In this document: piece by piece, positions 8,522 to 19,192 of the stretch
How the letters are laid out: each line of letters opens with the position of its first letter
Position numbering within the stretch: position 1 is the first letter of the stretch
DNA from: Arthrobacter sp. KBS0702
GTDB taxonomy: Bacteria; Actinomycetota; Actinomycetes; Actinomycetales; Micrococcaceae
Assembly: GCF_005937985.2 (NCBI RefSeq)
Contig: NZ_CP042172.1
Location: 2,728,001-2,792,000 of the forward strand
DNA length: 64,000 nt
Direction of reading: 5' to 3'
Position numbers and translations under genes: made by a program
Notes under the pieces: generated by a model
What the model was told of the DNA's origin: nothing
The model's input: the letters and a program-made list of their open reading frames with translations, nothing else
Databases searched by the model: none

Positions 8522-9607
8522 TTAGCGCTCCACGTCGCCGCGGATGAAGGCCTCGACCTTTTCGCGGGCGAGGTCGTCGTTGAACTGCTCCGGCGGGGAC
8601 TTCATGAAGTAGCTCGACGCCGAGAGCAGCGGGCCGCCGATGCCGCGGTCCAGGCCGATCTTGGCGGCACGGACGGCGTCGATGATCACGCCGGCGGAGT
8701 TGGGCGAGTCCCAGACCTCCAGCTTGTATTCGAGCGAGACGGGCGCGTCGCCAAAGTTGCGGCCCTCGAGGCGGACGAAGGCCCACTTGCGGTCGTCGAG
8801 CCACTGGACGTAGTCCGACGGGCCGATGTGAACGTCCTTGGCGGCGAGTTCGGCCTCGACGTTGGAGGTGACCGCCTGCGTCTTGGAGATCTTCTTGGAT
8901 TCGAGGCGGTCCCGCTCGAGCATGTTCTTGAAGTCCATGTTGCCGCCGACATTCAGCTGGTAGGTGCGGTCCAGGGTGACGCCGCGGTCCTCGAACAGCT
9001 TGGCCATGACGCGGTGCGTGATGGTGGCACCGATCTGGCTCTTGATGTCGTCGCCCACGATCGGCACGCCGGCGGCGGTGAACTTGTCCGCCCATTCCTT
9101 GGTCCCGGCGATGAAGACCGGCAGCGCGTTGACGAACGCCACACCGGCGTCGATGGCGCACTGGGCGTAGTACTCGGCGGCTTCCTGGGAACCGACCGGC
9201 AGGTAGCAAACCATCACGTCGACCTGGGCGTCCTTGAGGGCCTGGACGACGTCGACCGGCTCCTCCGGGGACTGCTCGATGGTCTCGAGGTAGTACTTGC
9301 CGAGGCCGTCGAGGGTCGGACCGCGCTGGACCGTGACGCCGGTCGGCGGGACGTCGGCGATCTTGATGGTGTTGTTTTCGCTGGCAAGGATCGCGGCGGA
9401 CAGGTCCTGGCCAACCTTCTTGCCGTCGACGTCGAAAGCCGCGACGAACTGCACGTCATTGACGTGGTACTTACCGAACTGGACGTGCATCAGACCCGGG
9501 ATCGTGGCCTCGGGATCGGCGTCCCGGTAGTACTCGACACCCTGGACCAGCGACGTGGCGCAGTTACCCACGCCCACGATTGCAACACGAATCGGATTTG
9601 CAGACAC
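8522..9607 (-). CDS. ino1: inositol-3-phosphate synthase
   Basis: Converts glucose 6-phosphate to 1D-myo-inositol 3-phosphate with bound NAD. It has 361 residues, matching actinobacterial Ino1. The NAD-binding [17 protein letters not shown] is at about 7-23. The conserved region [16 protein letters not shown] and the [11 protein letters not shown] motif lie in the second half. The GTG at 9607 is chosen because a GGGAG ribosome site precedes it and the Rossmann strand starts at residue 7; the upstream in-frame ATG lacks support. Product use: phosphatidylinositol and mycothiol (MshA at 4309-5574). Confidence 0.95.
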   Translation of the reverse strand: MSANPIRVAIVGVGNCATSLVQGVEYYRDADPEATIPGLMHVQFGKYHVNDVQFVAAFDVDGKKVGQDLSAAILASENNTIKIADVPPTGVTVQRGPTLDGLGKYYLETIEQSPEEPVDVVQALKDAQVDVMVCYLPVGSQEAAEYYAQCAIDAGVAFVNALPVFIAGTKEWADKFTAAGVPIVGDDIKSQIGATITHRVMAKLFEDRGVTLDRTYQLNVGGNMDFKNMLERDRLESKKISKTQAVTSNVEAELAAKDVHIGPSDYVQWLDDRKWAFVRLEGRNFGDAPVSLEYKLEVWDSPNSAGVIIDAVRAAKIGLDRGIGGPLLSASSYFMKSPPEQFNDDLAREKVEAFIRGDVER

Positions 9608-9799
9608 GAAACTCCCTTTGAGAACAAACTTCACGCGCCCGGCGCGGCCGCACTCTGATGTACGACGGCGGCAAACGGGCACAACGCCATGCGGCGCCCT
9701 TGCATTCTAGTCAACGGCGCCGGGACTCAAGTTGTTCCCGGCCGCGGCACCGAATCTGTTACGGCCGGCAGGTGCCGCCAGGGGCGGCCCCGTGCCGGC

Positions 9800-10837
9800 T
9801 TACTTCTGGGCCCAGAGATTGATGTCGGACTCGACGGCGAACTCGTCGATCGCGTCCAGCTCATCGGACGTGAATTCCAGGTTGTCGACCGCGGCGAGGG
9901 TGTCCTCGAGCTGGCGGACACTGGAGGCCCCGACCAGCGCAGACGTCACCGAGGTGCCCTTGCCCTGCTCGCGGAGGATCCAGGCGATCGCCATCTGCGC
10001 CAGGGTCTGGCCCCGGCCCTCGGCGATCCGGTTGAGCCCGCGCACCCGGCCCAGGTTTTCCTCGGAAATCATGCCTTGGTCCAGGGACTTGTCCTGCGCC
10101 GCGCGGGAATCTTTCGGAACGCCGTCAAGGTAGCGGTCGGTGAGCATTCCCTGCGCCAGCGGCGAGAAGGCGATCGCTCCGGCGCCTACCTGCTCCAGCG
10201 CCTCGTAGAGGCTGGGGCTGCCGTTCTCGGTCCAGCGGTTCAGCATGGAGTAGCTGGGCTGGTGGATCAGCAGCGGGGTGCCAAGTTCCTTGAGGATCCG
10301 GGCGGCTTCGAGGGTCTGCTCCGGGGTGTAGGAGGAGATGCCCGCGTACAGGGCCTTGCCGGAGCGGACGGCCTGGTCCAGGGCACCCATGGTTTCTTCC
10401 AGCGGGGTTTCCGGGTCGGGCCGGTGGCTGTAGAAAATGTCGACGTAGTCCAGGCCCATGCGGGTCAGCGACTGGTCCAGGCTGGCCAGCAGGTACTTGC
10501 GGGAGCCCCAGTTGCCGTAGGGCCCGGGCCACATGTCGTAGCCGGCCTTGCTGGAGATGACCAGTTCGTCCCGGTACGGGGCGAAGTCGTCCTTGAAGTG
10601 GCGGCCGAAGTTAGTCTCGGCGCTGCCGTAGGGCGGGCCGTAGTTGTTGGCGAGGTCGAAATGGGTGACGCCCAGGTCGAAGGCCCGGCGCAGGATGGCG
10701 CGCTGGACCTCAAACGGTTTGTCGTCACCGAAGTTGTGCCAGAGGCCCAGCGAAATGGCGGGCAGCTTCAGGCCGCTGCGGCCCACCCTGCGGTAGGGCA
10801 TGGAGTCATAGCGGTTCTCCGCTGCAAGGTACGTCAT
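9800..10837 (-). CDS. aldo/keto reductase, YghZ-like (L-glyceraldehyde 3-phosphate reductase family)
   Basis: NADPH-dependent carbonyl reductase of 345 residues in a TIM barrel. The catalytic tetrad is visible as Asp61 and Tyr66 (FDLANNYGP), Lys97 (SSKAG) and His138 (YSHRPDP). WAQK at the very end is typical of YghZ proteins. Its start lies 14 bp after the treZ stop on the same strand, with an AGGAAGGA ribosome site, so it is probably the last gene of the trehalose operon. The link may be detoxifying reactive triose or sugar aldehydes, but that is a guess. Confidence 0.9.
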   Translation of the reverse strand: MTYLAAENRYDSMPYRRVGRSGLKLPAISLGLWHNFGDDKPFEVQRAILRRAFDLGVTHFDLANNYGPPYGSAETNFGRHFKDDFAPYRDELVISSKAGYDMWPGPYGNWGSRKYLLASLDQSLTRMGLDYVDIFYSHRPDPETPLEETMGALDQAVRSGKALYAGISSYTPEQTLEAARILKELGTPLLIHQPSYSMLNRWTENGSPSLYEALEQVGAGAIAFSPLAQGMLTDRYLDGVPKDSRAAQDKSLDQGMISEENLGRVRGLNRIAEGRGQTLAQMAIAWILREQGKGTSVTSALVGASSVRQLEDTLAAVDNLEFTSDELDAIDEFAVESDINLWAQK

Positions 10838-10851
10838 GGGTACTATCCTTC

Positions 10852-12609
10852 CTATTTCGAGACGACGGCGGCGCTGTGGCCGGGCAGTTCGACCTGGCCG
10901 GCCGCAAGCGCGACGCCGTCCTCGGTGGCCAGCAGCAGCGAGCCGCCGCCCACGGCAATCTGGCGGGATTCGGCGGAGAAGTTCATCGCCACCTCCACGT
11001 TGCCGCGGCGCAGGCGCAGCCAGCGGTCGGCCTCGCTGAAGGCAACGGCGGTGTCCTCGAAACCGAGCCCGGCGAGTTCGGGGGTCGCGCGGCGCAGCGC
11101 GATCAGGTTCCGGTACAGCTCCAGCACGCGCGCGTGGTCGCCGGCCTGGGCTTCGGCCCAGTCCAGCTTGGAGCGGGTGAACGTTGCCGGGTCCTGCGGG
11201 TCCGGCACGACGGCGGGGTCCCAGCCCATCCGTTCGAATTCCTCGATCCTGCCCTCCGCGGTGGCCTTGCCCAGTTCGGGCTCCGGGTGCGAGGTGAAGA
11301 ACTGCCACGGCGTGGTGGCGCCGTACTCCTCGCCCATGAACAGCATCGGGGTGAACGGCGAGGTCAGGGTCGCGACGGCGGCGAGCGCCAGCGGGCCGTA
11401 GCCGAGGCTCTGGGAGAGCCTGTCGCCGGTGGCCCGGTTGCCGATCTGGTCGTGGTTCTGGCTGCATACCACCAGGGCGGCAGGGTGGACCAGTGACGGG
11501 TTAATGGGACGGCCGTGGTGCCGTTCCCGGAAGCTGGAGTAGCTGCCGTCGTGGAAGAACCCGTCGACGAGGACCTTGGCCAGCGCCGCGAGTGAATCGA
11601 AGTCGCTGTAGTAACCCGTGGTTTCGCCGCTGACGTTGACGTGGACCGCGTGGTGGAAGTCGTCGCTCCACTGCCCGGCCAGGCCGTAGCCGTTGACATC
11701 CCGCGGGTAGAGCAGGCGCGGGTTGTTCAGATCCGACTCGGCAATCATCGTCGCGGGGCGCCCGGTTTCGGCCGCGACGGCATCGGCCAGGGCACCGAAG
11801 TCCTCCAGCAGGTGGACCGCGCGCTCGTCCTTGAAGGCGTGCACGGCATCGAGGCGGAGCCCGTCCACGTGGTAGTCGCGCAGCCACATGGCCGCGTTCG
11901 CCAGGATGTAGTCGCGGACGACGTCGGAGCCCGGGCCGTCCAGGTTGACCGAGTCGCCCCAGGTGTTGCCCTCCCCGGATTTGAGGTAGGGCCCGAACCG
12001 GGGCAGGTAGTTGCCGCTGGGACCGAGGTGGTTGTAGACCACGTCCTGGATGACGCCCAGCCCGGCCGCGTGGGCCGCGTCGACGAAACGCTGGTAGGCG
12101 GCGGGCCCGCCGTAGCCCTCGTGCACGGTGTACCAGAGGACTCCGTCGTAGCCCCAGTTATGGGTGCCGTTGAACCCGTTGACCGGCAGCAGTTCCACGA
12201 AGTCGACGCCGAGGTCCGCCAGGTAGCTGAGCTTTCCGGCCGCGGCGTCGAGGGTCCCTTCGGGCGTGAAGGTGCCCACGTGAAGCTCGTAGATCACACC
12301 GCCCTGCAGCCCGCGGCCCTGCCAGGCGCCGTCGGCCCACTCATGGGCGCCGGCGTCGAAGGTCCGGGAGAGCGAGTGCACGCCGTCAGGCTGGCGGCGG
12401 GACCGCGGGTCCGGGAGCGGCGTCGTGTCCCCGTCCAGCAGGTAGCCGTAGTCCACCTCGCCCGAAGCGGGCGCCTCCGGGGCGGTCCACCACCCGTCCC
12501 CGGACGCGGGGCCCATCGGGTACCGCTGTCCGCCGGCGAGCAGCGTGACGTGCTGGGCTTTGGGTGCCCAGAGGTCGAAGCGTTCGGTTCCGTGTGCGGG
12601 CAGAGTCAT
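10852..12609 (-). CDS. treZ: malto-oligosyltrehalose trehalohydrolase
   Basis: Releases trehalose from the maltooligosyl-trehalose made by TreY. It is a 585-residue GH13 protein. The N-terminal beta-sandwich ([14 protein letters not shown]) is followed by the barrel, with the [12 protein letters not shown] nucleophile region near residue 255 and the IAESDL acid region near 289. The short N-terminal sequence [12 protein letters not shown] agrees with the family. It follows treY by 36 bp. The three Tre proteins are cytosolic and act in sequence TreX, TreY, TreZ. Confidence 0.95.
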   Translation of the reverse strand: MTLPAHGTERFDLWAPKAQHVTLLAGGQRYPMGPASGDGWWTAPEAPASGEVDYGYLLDGDTTPLPDPRSRRQPDGVHSLSRTFDAGAHEWADGAWQGRGLQGGVIYELHVGTFTPEGTLDAAAGKLSYLADLGVDFVELLPVNGFNGTHNWGYDGVLWYTVHEGYGGPAAYQRFVDAAHAAGLGVIQDVVYNHLGPSGNYLPRFGPYLKSGEGNTWGDSVNLDGPGSDVVRDYILANAAMWLRDYHVDGLRLDAVHAFKDERAVHLLEDFGALADAVAAETGRPATMIAESDLNNPRLLYPRDVNGYGLAGQWSDDFHHAVHVNVSGETTGYYSDFDSLAALAKVLVDGFFHDGSYSSFRERHHGRPINPSLVHPAALVVCSQNHDQIGNRATGDRLSQSLGYGPLALAAVATLTSPFTPMLFMGEEYGATTPWQFFTSHPEPELGKATAEGRIEEFERMGWDPAVVPDPQDPATFTRSKLDWAEAQAGDHARVLELYRNLIALRRATPELAGLGFEDTAVAFSEADRWLRLRRGNVEVAMNFSAESRQIAVGGGSLLLATEDGVALAAGQVELPGHSAAVVSK

Positions 12610-12645
12610 TGCCGTTCCCCTCTATCGGTTCGTCAGTACGTGCGT

Positions 12646-14982
12646 TCAGGCGGCCGGCACGAGCAGTGCCACCGGGTAGTCGCGCAGGATGTCCGCGACT
12701 TCCACCGTGCCCGGGCCGAAGGACCTGCCGCTGAGCTGGTCCGTCACGGCGACGGCGAGACGAAAAGCGGTGTCCTGCCAGCCTCCCCGCTGTTCGAGGC
12801 CTCGGGGCAGCCTAGTGGCCAGGGTGATGGCCCCCGGTGTGCCGGCCCCGCGGTCAAAGGCGATCAGGTGGCCGGCGGCGGCCCCGGTGGCCGGAACCGC
12901 GGCGTAGCCGGTGAACAGCTCGGGCCGGTCCCGCCGCAGCCGCAGGGCCCGGGAGGTGACCAGCAGTTTCGCTGCGTCGTCCCGGTACGACGCCGGGAGC
13001 TCGCCGGCGTCGATCGCTTTGAGGGCGGCGCGCCGGGCCCCGAAGTCGAAGGGGCGCCGGTTGTCCGGGTCCGTCAGCGAACGGTCCCAGAACTCGGTGC
13101 CCTGGTACACGTCCGGCACTCCGGGCATGGTGAGCTGGACGACTTTGGCGGAGAGCGCATTGGCGGAGCCGTACGGGTCCAGCAGGGCCACCAGGGCATC
13201 GAGTTCGGCGCGCACCTCGGCGTTGTCAAAGGCCGCGTCGACCGCCGCCGCCAGCTTCGCTTCGAACTCCGCGTTGGGGTCGAGCCAGTTGGTCGAGTTG
13301 CCGGCCTCGCGGGCGGCCTTCTGGGCGTAGGACTGGAGCCGGTCCCGGTCCGCGGGCCAGACACCGGCGACCGCCTGCCACAGCAGGTTGGCCAGCGGGC
13401 CGTCGGGCAGCGGCGCGAGCTCCTGGAGCCGGCGAAGCGACGCGGTCCATTCCGGGGCGAGCTCCGCGAGCACCGAAATCCGGGCCCGGGTGTCCTCGCT
13501 GCGTTTCGTGTCGTGGGTGCTGAGCGTGGTCATGGACAACGGCTGCCGGGCCTGGCGTCGGGCCATCCGCGCATGGAACTCGTCCGTTGACAGGGCGAAC
13601 TCGGTGGGGTCGGCGCCGACTTCGGTGAGGGTGCCCAGCCGGGTATACCGGAAGAAGGCGGTGTCCTCGACACCCTTGGCCATCACCATGCCGGAGGTTT
13701 GCTGGAAGCGCCGGCCGAGTTCCTCGTCGGCACCGGGGCCGGCGCGGAGCAGCAGCGGCAGCAGCGCCTGCACGGCCGCCTCGAGTTCGGGGCGCCGCCG
13801 GACGGCGAGTTCGCACGCCTCGCGCAGCACGTCCTCCCCCTCGGGCAGGTAGCTGCGGTACACCGGGAAGGCCGCAGTGATTTCGGAGAGCGCGTCCGCC
13901 GCCGCTTCCGTGGTGAGCCCGGCGTCCGCCGGGACCAGCCGGGCCAGCCGCAGCATCTCCGAGTGCAGGATCCCGTCCGTGATCCGGCGCTTGGTGCCGC
14001 GGATCATTTCCTCATAGTCCGCGGTGGCCCCGCCGCGCAGCGAAGCGTCCAGCGCGTCGAGGCCGGTCTGCCCGGCCGGGTCCACGAGGACCCGGTCCAC
14101 GTCCGCGAGAGCGTCGTACCCCGTGGTCCCCTCGCACTCGAAGCCGGCGGGGAGTTCCTCCCCCGGCTCCAGGATTTTCTCGATCAGCAGGTAGGCCCCG
14201 CCGGTCACTTCGCGCAGCCGCCGGAGGTAGCCGGCCGGATCCGCGAGGCCGTCCGGGTGGTCGATGCGCAGGCCGTCGACCAGGCCCTCACGGAACCAGC
14301 GGACCACCTCTGCATGCGCCTCATCGAAGACTTCCGGGATCTCGACTTTGATCCCGGCGAGGGTGTTGACCGCGAAGAACCGGCGGTAGTTGAGTTCGTT
14401 GTCGGCGCGGCGCCAGCCCACGAGTTCGTAGTGCTGCCGGTCGTGGACCTCGCGCGGGTCGTCGGCAGTGGAGTCACCTGCGGTATAACTGCCCTCGGCC
14501 AGCGGGAACCGGTGGTCGTAGTACCGCAGTTCGCCGTCGCGGACCTCGAGGGCGTCCACGTCCGAGTCGTCGCCGAGGACCGGAATCCGGATCCGGCCGC
14601 CGCCGAAGTCCCAGTCGACGTCGAACGCCTGGGCGTACCGCGACTGCTGGCCCTCCTTGAGCAGCGACCACCACCAGGGGTTCTGCACCGGGGTGGCGAC
14701 GCCGACATGGTTGGGCACGATGTCCACGAGCACGCCCATACCGGCGTCCCGCGCGGCCCGGGAGACTGCCGCCAGTCCCTCCGGGCCGCCGCGGTCCGGG
14801 TCGATCGAGGCCGGGTCAGTGACGTCGTACCCGTGGTCCGACCCCTGCTCTGCCGTCAGGATCGGCGACAGGTAGACCCAGTCGACGCCCAGGGCCTTCA
14901 GGTACGGCACGGTGGCGGCAGCATCCTGCAGGGTGAAGCCCGGCCGGATCTGCAGCCGGTAGGTCGAGGCGGGGGTCCTCAT
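12646..14982 (-). CDS. treY: maltooligosyl trehalose synthase
   Basis: Turns the reducing-end alpha-1,4 bond of maltodextrins into the alpha,alpha-1,1 bond of trehalose. It is a 778-residue GH13 enzyme. The N-terminus [20 protein letters not shown] is diagnostic of TreY. The nucleophile motif [11 protein letters not shown] is near residue 238 and the YLLIEKIL acid region near 264. The C-terminal part has the [20 protein letters not shown] stretch. Its ATG overlaps the treX stop by 4 nt (ATGA), indicating translational coupling. Confidence 0.96.
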   Translation of the reverse strand: MRTPASTYRLQIRPGFTLQDAAATVPYLKALGVDWVYLSPILTAEQGSDHGYDVTDPASIDPDRGGPEGLAAVSRAARDAGMGVLVDIVPNHVGVATPVQNPWWWSLLKEGQQSRYAQAFDVDWDFGGGRIRIPVLGDDSDVDALEVRDGELRYYDHRFPLAEGSYTAGDSTADDPREVHDRQHYELVGWRRADNELNYRRFFAVNTLAGIKVEIPEVFDEAHAEVVRWFREGLVDGLRIDHPDGLADPAGYLRRLREVTGGAYLLIEKILEPGEELPAGFECEGTTGYDALADVDRVLVDPAGQTGLDALDASLRGGATADYEEMIRGTKRRITDGILHSEMLRLARLVPADAGLTTEAAADALSEITAAFPVYRSYLPEGEDVLREACELAVRRRPELEAAVQALLPLLLRAGPGADEELGRRFQQTSGMVMAKGVEDTAFFRYTRLGTLTEVGADPTEFALSTDEFHARMARRQARQPLSMTTLSTHDTKRSEDTRARISVLAELAPEWTASLRRLQELAPLPDGPLANLLWQAVAGVWPADRDRLQSYAQKAAREAGNSTNWLDPNAEFEAKLAAAVDAAFDNAEVRAELDALVALLDPYGSANALSAKVVQLTMPGVPDVYQGTEFWDRSLTDPDNRRPFDFGARRAALKAIDAGELPASYRDDAAKLLVTSRALRLRRDRPELFTGYAAVPATGAAAGHLIAFDRGAGTPGAITLATRLPRGLEQRGGWQDTAFRLAVAVTDQLSGRSFGPGTVEVADILRDYPVALLVPAA

Positions 14983-17219
14983 GAAGCGGAAGCCTTGGCG
15001 GCGCTGGTTTCGGCAGCCTTGGTCTGCGCCTCCACCATCTCCTCCTGGGCGTCCTCGTGCTCGGCCATCGAGGCCAGCGACGCGGCGGCGGAGTAGTCCA
15101 CCTCAACTTCGGGACCCGAGTAGGCGCGCAGCACCACCATGGACTTGGCAGCCAGGTTCAGCGCGGCACCGGCCTTGAGCGGTTCTTCCTTGTCGGCCTG
15201 GTCCGCGGTGTCCACGAGCAGCTCCCAGAACGGCGAGTACTCCTCGTTGGGCAGGACGAAGTCCACGTTGTCGTCGTGGGCGTTGAAGGCCATCACGAAG
15301 CTGTCGTCGGTGATCCGGCGGCCCCGCGAGTCCTGCTCCTGGATGCCGTGGCCGTTGTAGAAGACGCCGATGGTCCGGCCGAAGCCGCTGTCCCAGTCCT
15401 CGGGCAGCATTTCGCTGCCGTCGGTCTTCAGCCAGACGATGTCGGGCAATTTCTCGCCCTCACCGCGGACGACCGGCCGGCCGTCGAAGAAGCGGCTGCG
15501 GCGGAACGTCGGGTGGTCGTGGCGGATCTTGTTGACGAAGGCGGTGAACTCCACGAGCGGCTGGTCCATGGCTTCCCAGTGCACCCAGCTCAGTTCGGAG
15601 TCCTGGCAGTAGGTGTTGTTGTTGCCCTGCTGGGTGCGCCCCAGTTCGTCGCCGTGCAGCAGCATCGGAACGCCCTGCGAGAGCAGCAGCGTGGCAATGA
15701 AGTTCCGCTGCTGGCGGGCGCGGAGGGTCAACACGGTGTCGTTGTCGGTGTCGCCTTCCTCGCCGCAGTTCCACGAGCGGTTGTGCGATTCGCCGTCGTT
15801 GTTGCCTTCGCCATTGGCCTCGTTGTGCTTCTCGTTGTAGGAGACCAGGTCCCGCATGGTGAAGCCGTCGTGCGCGGTGACGAAGTTGATGGAGGCCACC
15901 GGGCGCCGGGCGGAGCTCTCGTAGAGGTCAGCCGAGCCGGTCAGGCGGGAGGCGAATTCGCCCAGCGTGGACGGTTCGCCGCGCCAGAAGTCGCGGACGG
16001 TGTCGCGGTACTTGCCGTTCCATTCGGTCCACTGCGGCGGGAAGTTGCCCACCTGGTAGCCGCCGGGGCCGACGTCCCACGGCTCGGCGATCAGCTTCAC
16101 CTGGGACACGATCGGATCCTGCTGGATAAGTTCGAAGAAGGTGGAGAGCTTGTCGACGTCGTAGAACTCGCGGGCCAAAGTGGAGGCGAGGTCGAAGCGG
16201 AAGCCGTCAACGTGCATTTCCGTCACCCAGTAGCGCAGGGAGTCCATCAGCAGCTGCAGGGAGTGCGGGTGGCGCACGTTGAGCGAGTTGCCCGTGCCGG
16301 TGTAGTCCATGTAGTGCTTCAGGTCGCCGTCGACCAGACGGTAGTAGGCCTGGTTGTCGATGCCCTTGAAGGACAGCGTGGGGCCGAGGTGGTTGCCTTC
16401 GGCTGTGTGGTTGTAGACGACGTCGAGAATGACCTCGATGCCGGCGCGGTGCAGCTCCCGGACCATGGCCTTGAATTCCTGGACCTGGTGTCCGACGTCG
16501 CCGGAGGAGCTGTAGGTGTTCTGCGGGGCGAAGAAGCCGATGGTGTTGTAGCCCCAGTAGTTGTTGAGGCCCTTCTCCACGAGCGTCCCGTCGTTGACGA
16601 ACTGGTGGACGGGCATGAGCTCGATGGCCGTGACACCGAGCTTCTTCATGTGCTCGATGACCGCCGGGTGGGCGACGCCGGCGTAGGTGCCGCGCTGTTC
16701 TTCCGGAATATCCGGGTGCAACTCCGTCAGGCCCTTGACGTGGGCTTCGTAGATGACCGACTGGTGGTACGGGATCCGCAGCTGGCGGTCGCCGTCCCAC
16801 TCGAAGAACGGGTTGATGACCACGCCATGCATCGTGTGCGGCGCCGAGTCGGCGTCGTTGCGGGAGTCGGGGTCACCGAATTCATAGGTGAAGAGCGCCG
16901 GGTCCCAGTCGATCTGGCCCTGGACGGCTTTGGCATACGGGTCCATCAGCAGCTTGTTGGCATTGAAGCGGTTGCCGTTTTCGGGTTCGTACGGGCCGTG
17001 GACGCGGTAGCCGTACTTCTGGCCGGGCTGGATCTGAGGCAGGTAGCAGTGCCAGACGTAGCCGTCCACCTCGGTCAGCTCGATCCGCGTTTCACTCAGG
17101 TCATCAGCCAGCAGGCAGAGTTCGACCCGTTCCGCCTGTTCGCTGAACAGGGCGAAATTGGTGCCGGTGCCGTCAAAGGTGGCTCCCAGCGGGTAAGCCG
17201 TTCCGGGCCAGACTTCCAT
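14979..17219 (-). CDS. treX: glycogen debranching enzyme (TreX/GlgX type isoamylase)
   Basis: Hydrolyses alpha-1,6 branches of glycogen or limit dextrins to feed TreY. It has 746 residues: an N-terminal CBM48 domain ([19 protein letters not shown], about 13-31), then a GH13 barrel with [10 protein letters not shown] near residue 338 and LIAEPWDVG near 376. The C-terminal ~40 residues are an Ala/Glu-rich tail (about 705-746) without a known role. The GAGGAG ribosome site is 6 nt before the ATG. It is the first gene of the minus-strand treX-treY-treZ-reductase operon. Confidence 0.95.
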   Translation of the reverse strand: MEVWPGTAYPLGATFDGTGTNFALFSEQAERVELCLLADDLSETRIELTEVDGYVWHCYLPQIQPGQKYGYRVHGPYEPENGNRFNANKLLMDPYAKAVQGQIDWDPALFTYEFGDPDSRNDADSAPHTMHGVVINPFFEWDGDRQLRIPYHQSVIYEAHVKGLTELHPDIPEEQRGTYAGVAHPAVIEHMKKLGVTAIELMPVHQFVNDGTLVEKGLNNYWGYNTIGFFAPQNTYSSSGDVGHQVQEFKAMVRELHRAGIEVILDVVYNHTAEGNHLGPTLSFKGIDNQAYYRLVDGDLKHYMDYTGTGNSLNVRHPHSLQLLMDSLRYWVTEMHVDGFRFDLASTLAREFYDVDKLSTFFELIQQDPIVSQVKLIAEPWDVGPGGYQVGNFPPQWTEWNGKYRDTVRDFWRGEPSTLGEFASRLTGSADLYESSARRPVASINFVTAHDGFTMRDLVSYNEKHNEANGEGNNDGESHNRSWNCGEEGDTDNDTVLTLRARQQRNFIATLLLSQGVPMLLHGDELGRTQQGNNNTYCQDSELSWVHWEAMDQPLVEFTAFVNKIRHDHPTFRRSRFFDGRPVVRGEGEKLPDIVWLKTDGSEMLPEDWDSGFGRTIGVFYNGHGIQEQDSRGRRITDDSFVMAFNAHDDNVDFVLPNEEYSPFWELLVDTADQADKEEPLKAGAALNLAAKSMVVLRAYSGPEVEVDYSAAASLASMAEHEDAQEEMVEAQTKAAETSAAKASAS

Positions 17220-17257
17220 GTGTACTCCTCGTGCGATGCGAACTATCTCTAGACAGA

Positions 17258-17271
17258 CTACTTGTAAGTAG
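17258..17271. promoter_or_regulatory. candidate operator upstream of treX
   Basis: CTACTTGTAAGTAG has perfect 6-bp arms around GT. It lies about 39 bp upstream of the treX ATG in the only gap before the trehalose operon, so it could be a repressor site. No regulator gene is adjacent. Confidence 0.35.
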
Positions 17272-17293
17272 GGTTACTAATTGACCGGGCGCA

Positions 17294-18832
17294 CTATGCG
17301 CGGACTTTGTTACACCTCCCGATGACCTCCGGCAGCGCGTCCGCTATGGCCGACGCCGTGATTGGTCCGCCGCCGGAGGCGAGCGTTCCGGCGCGGCCGT
17401 GCAGGCTGGCGGCCAGCGCGGCGACGGCGGCCCACCGGTCCGGCCCGCCGATGCCGCGGGCACCGAAGGTCCCGGCGTCGTCGCCGAGCTGGGCCAGCAA
17501 GGACCCGAGCACTCCGGCCAGGACGTCGCCGCTGCCGGCGGTGGCCATCCAGGGGCTGGCTTCGGCCTGGCTGAAGACGGCGCCCGACGGCGCGGCCACA
17601 AGCGTGGTGGCGCCCTTGAGCAGCACCGTCGCCCCCGTCAGCCCGGCGGCTTGCCCGACGGCGGCGAGCGTTGCGTCCTCGACGCCGGAGCGCGCCGGGC
17701 CGGCGCCATAGCGGCCCAGGAGGGCGGCCAGTTCCCCGGCATGCGGGGTAAGCACCGTCTGCGGGGAAAGCTGGCGAGGCAGGGCCGGGAGCGCGCCGGC
17801 GTCGGCAGCGATGGGGAGCCCGGTGGCCGCCGCCTCGCGGACGCGCTCCAGCTGCTCGTGGGCGCCGTCGTCCATCCCTGGGCCGATGAGCCAGGCCTGG
17901 ACGTGGGCGTCCGCGACGCTCGTGCCGCACACCACCTCCGGACAGGACTGGCGGACTAGGTCAGCGACCTCCGGCGGCCCCAGGTAGCGGACCATGCCGG
18001 CGCCGGCTGCCAGGGCACCCCGGCAGGCCAGGACGGCGGCCCCCGGGTAGCGTGTGGAACCGGCGACGACGCCAAGCACGCCCCGGGAGTACTTGTGGGA
18101 GCGCCGGCCGGGGTGCGGCAGCAACGCGGCCAGGTCAGGAGCCTCGAGGCGGCGCAGCGCCGGGGCCCCAAGGGCGTGCTCGATGCCGATCGGGATGGTC
18201 CGCAGCCGGCCGGTGAAGTCCGCGCCGGGGTCGGCGAGCAGGCCGGCCTTCGCCGCACCGAAAGTTACTGTCACCTCGGCCGCCAGGACCGGGCCGTGCG
18301 CCTCGCCGGTATCCGCGTCGACGCCGCTGGGGATGTCGCAGGCCACCACCAGCCGTGGGCGGGAACGGCCCAGCGCGTCGATCAGTGCTGCCGCCGGACC
18401 GCGCAGTCCACCTAGGGCACCGGTTCCGAGGACAGCGTCAAGCACGACGTCGGTCCGGGCGGCTGCCGCGGCGAGGTCCGCCGCGTTGGACTCGGTGAGG
18501 ACGGTGTCCCGGCCGCCCGCGGCGCGGAACGCCGACAGCCCGGCCGGGTGGGCCTGCCCGGCAGTGAGCACCGCCGTCGTCCGGAGGCCGCGGCGGGCCA
18601 GTAGCGCCGCGGCGTAGAGGCCGTCGCCGCCGTTGTTCCCCTTGCCGGCAAGCACGGTGACGCTGGAGCCGTAGGCCCGGAGGCCGCGGTCCCGCAGTTC
18701 GCGGATCACCGTGTTGGCGAGGCCGTAGGCGGCCCTCTGCATCAGAACAGCGCCCATACCGGTGTCCGCACTGGCCTCGAGAAGCTGCTTTTCGACTTCT
18801 CGGATGTGGGTTCCGGTATAGGCGCTGATCAT
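17294..18832 (-). CDS. nnr: bifunctional NAD(P)H-hydrate epimerase / ADP-dependent dehydratase
   Basis: Repairs hydrated NAD(P)H. It has 512 residues in two domains: an N-terminal YjeF_N epimerase (about 1-215, with AGKGNNGGDGLYAA at 62-75 and CDIPSGVDADTG downstream) and a C-terminal ribokinase-like dehydratase (about 225-512, with the TAGSGDVLAG motif near 430). It follows acpS by 8 bp on the same strand, the common actinobacterial glmS-acpS-nnr order. alr, which often comes next, is displaced to the window start. Confidence 0.95.
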   Translation of the reverse strand: MISAYTGTHIREVEKQLLEASADTGMGAVLMQRAAYGLANTVIRELRDRGLRAYGSSVTVLAGKGNNGGDGLYAAALLARRGLRTTAVLTAGQAHPAGLSAFRAAGGRDTVLTESNAADLAAAAARTDVVLDAVLGTGALGGLRGPAAALIDALGRSRPRLVVACDIPSGVDADTGEAHGPVLAAEVTVTFGAAKAGLLADPGADFTGRLRTIPIGIEHALGAPALRRLEAPDLAALLPHPGRRSHKYSRGVLGVVAGSTRYPGAAVLACRGALAAGAGMVRYLGPPEVADLVRQSCPEVVCGTSVADAHVQAWLIGPGMDDGAHEQLERVREAAATGLPIAADAGALPALPRQLSPQTVLTPHAGELAALLGRYGAGPARSGVEDATLAAVGQAAGLTGATVLLKGATTLVAAPSGAVFSQAEASPWMATAGSGDVLAGVLGSLLAQLGDDAGTFGARGIGGPDRWAAVAALAASLHGRAGTLASGGGPITASAIADALPEVIGRCNKVRA

Positions 18833-18840
18833 GGTGGTGC

Positions 18841-19188
18841 TTAGCCCTCGGCGATCACCGTGGCGGTAGCGATGCCGCCGTCATGGCTGATCGAGAGGTG
18901 CCAGCGTTTGACGCCCTTCGACTCCGCGACGGCCAGCACCGTGCCCTTGACCTGGACCGTGGGGCCGTGCTGGTCAAGACCGATCCAGCAGTCCTGCCAG
19001 TTCATGCCGGCCGGGGCGCCGAGGACCTTGGCCACGGCTTCCTTGGCGGCGAACCGCGCCGCCAGTGACCGGGTGTTCAGCTCCCGCTCGGCCGGGACGA
19101 AGAGCCGGTCACGCAACCCGGGGGTGCGCTCAAGCTGCCGTCCGAACCGCTCTATGTCTACGACGTCTACGCCGATGCCAACAATCAT
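18841..19188 (-). CDS. acpS: holo-[acyl-carrier-protein] synthase
   Basis: Transfers 4'-phosphopantetheine from CoA to acyl carrier protein for fatty acid synthesis. It has 115 residues, standard for AcpS. The Mg/CoA-binding [10 protein letters not shown] (5-14) and [13 protein letters not shown] (about 45-57) are both present, and the C-terminal [14 protein letters not shown] strand is intact. The start lies 4 bp past the glmS stop, yet TAGAAT sits 6 nt before the ATG and overlaps the glmS stop codon, so an additional leaderless transcript is likely. coaA, which makes the CoA precursor, is 2 kb away. Confidence 0.96.
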   Translation of the reverse strand: MIVGIGVDVVDIERFGRQLERTPGLRDRLFVPAERELNTRSLAARFAAKEAVAKVLGAPAGMNWQDCWIGLDQHGPTVQVKGTVLAVAESKGVKRWHLSISHDGGIATATVIAEG

Positions 19189-19192
19189 GCGG

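Noticed and set aside
15057..17252. Very long open frame on the plus strand opposite treX (and similar long antisense frames at 2172-4046, 6016-7431, 9689-11401 and 11641-13590)
   Set aside because: In GC-rich DNA the strand opposite a real gene often stays open. These translations are low-complexity (Gly, Arg, Val, His), show no motifs and have no ribosome sites, while the opposite strand encodes clear enzymes.
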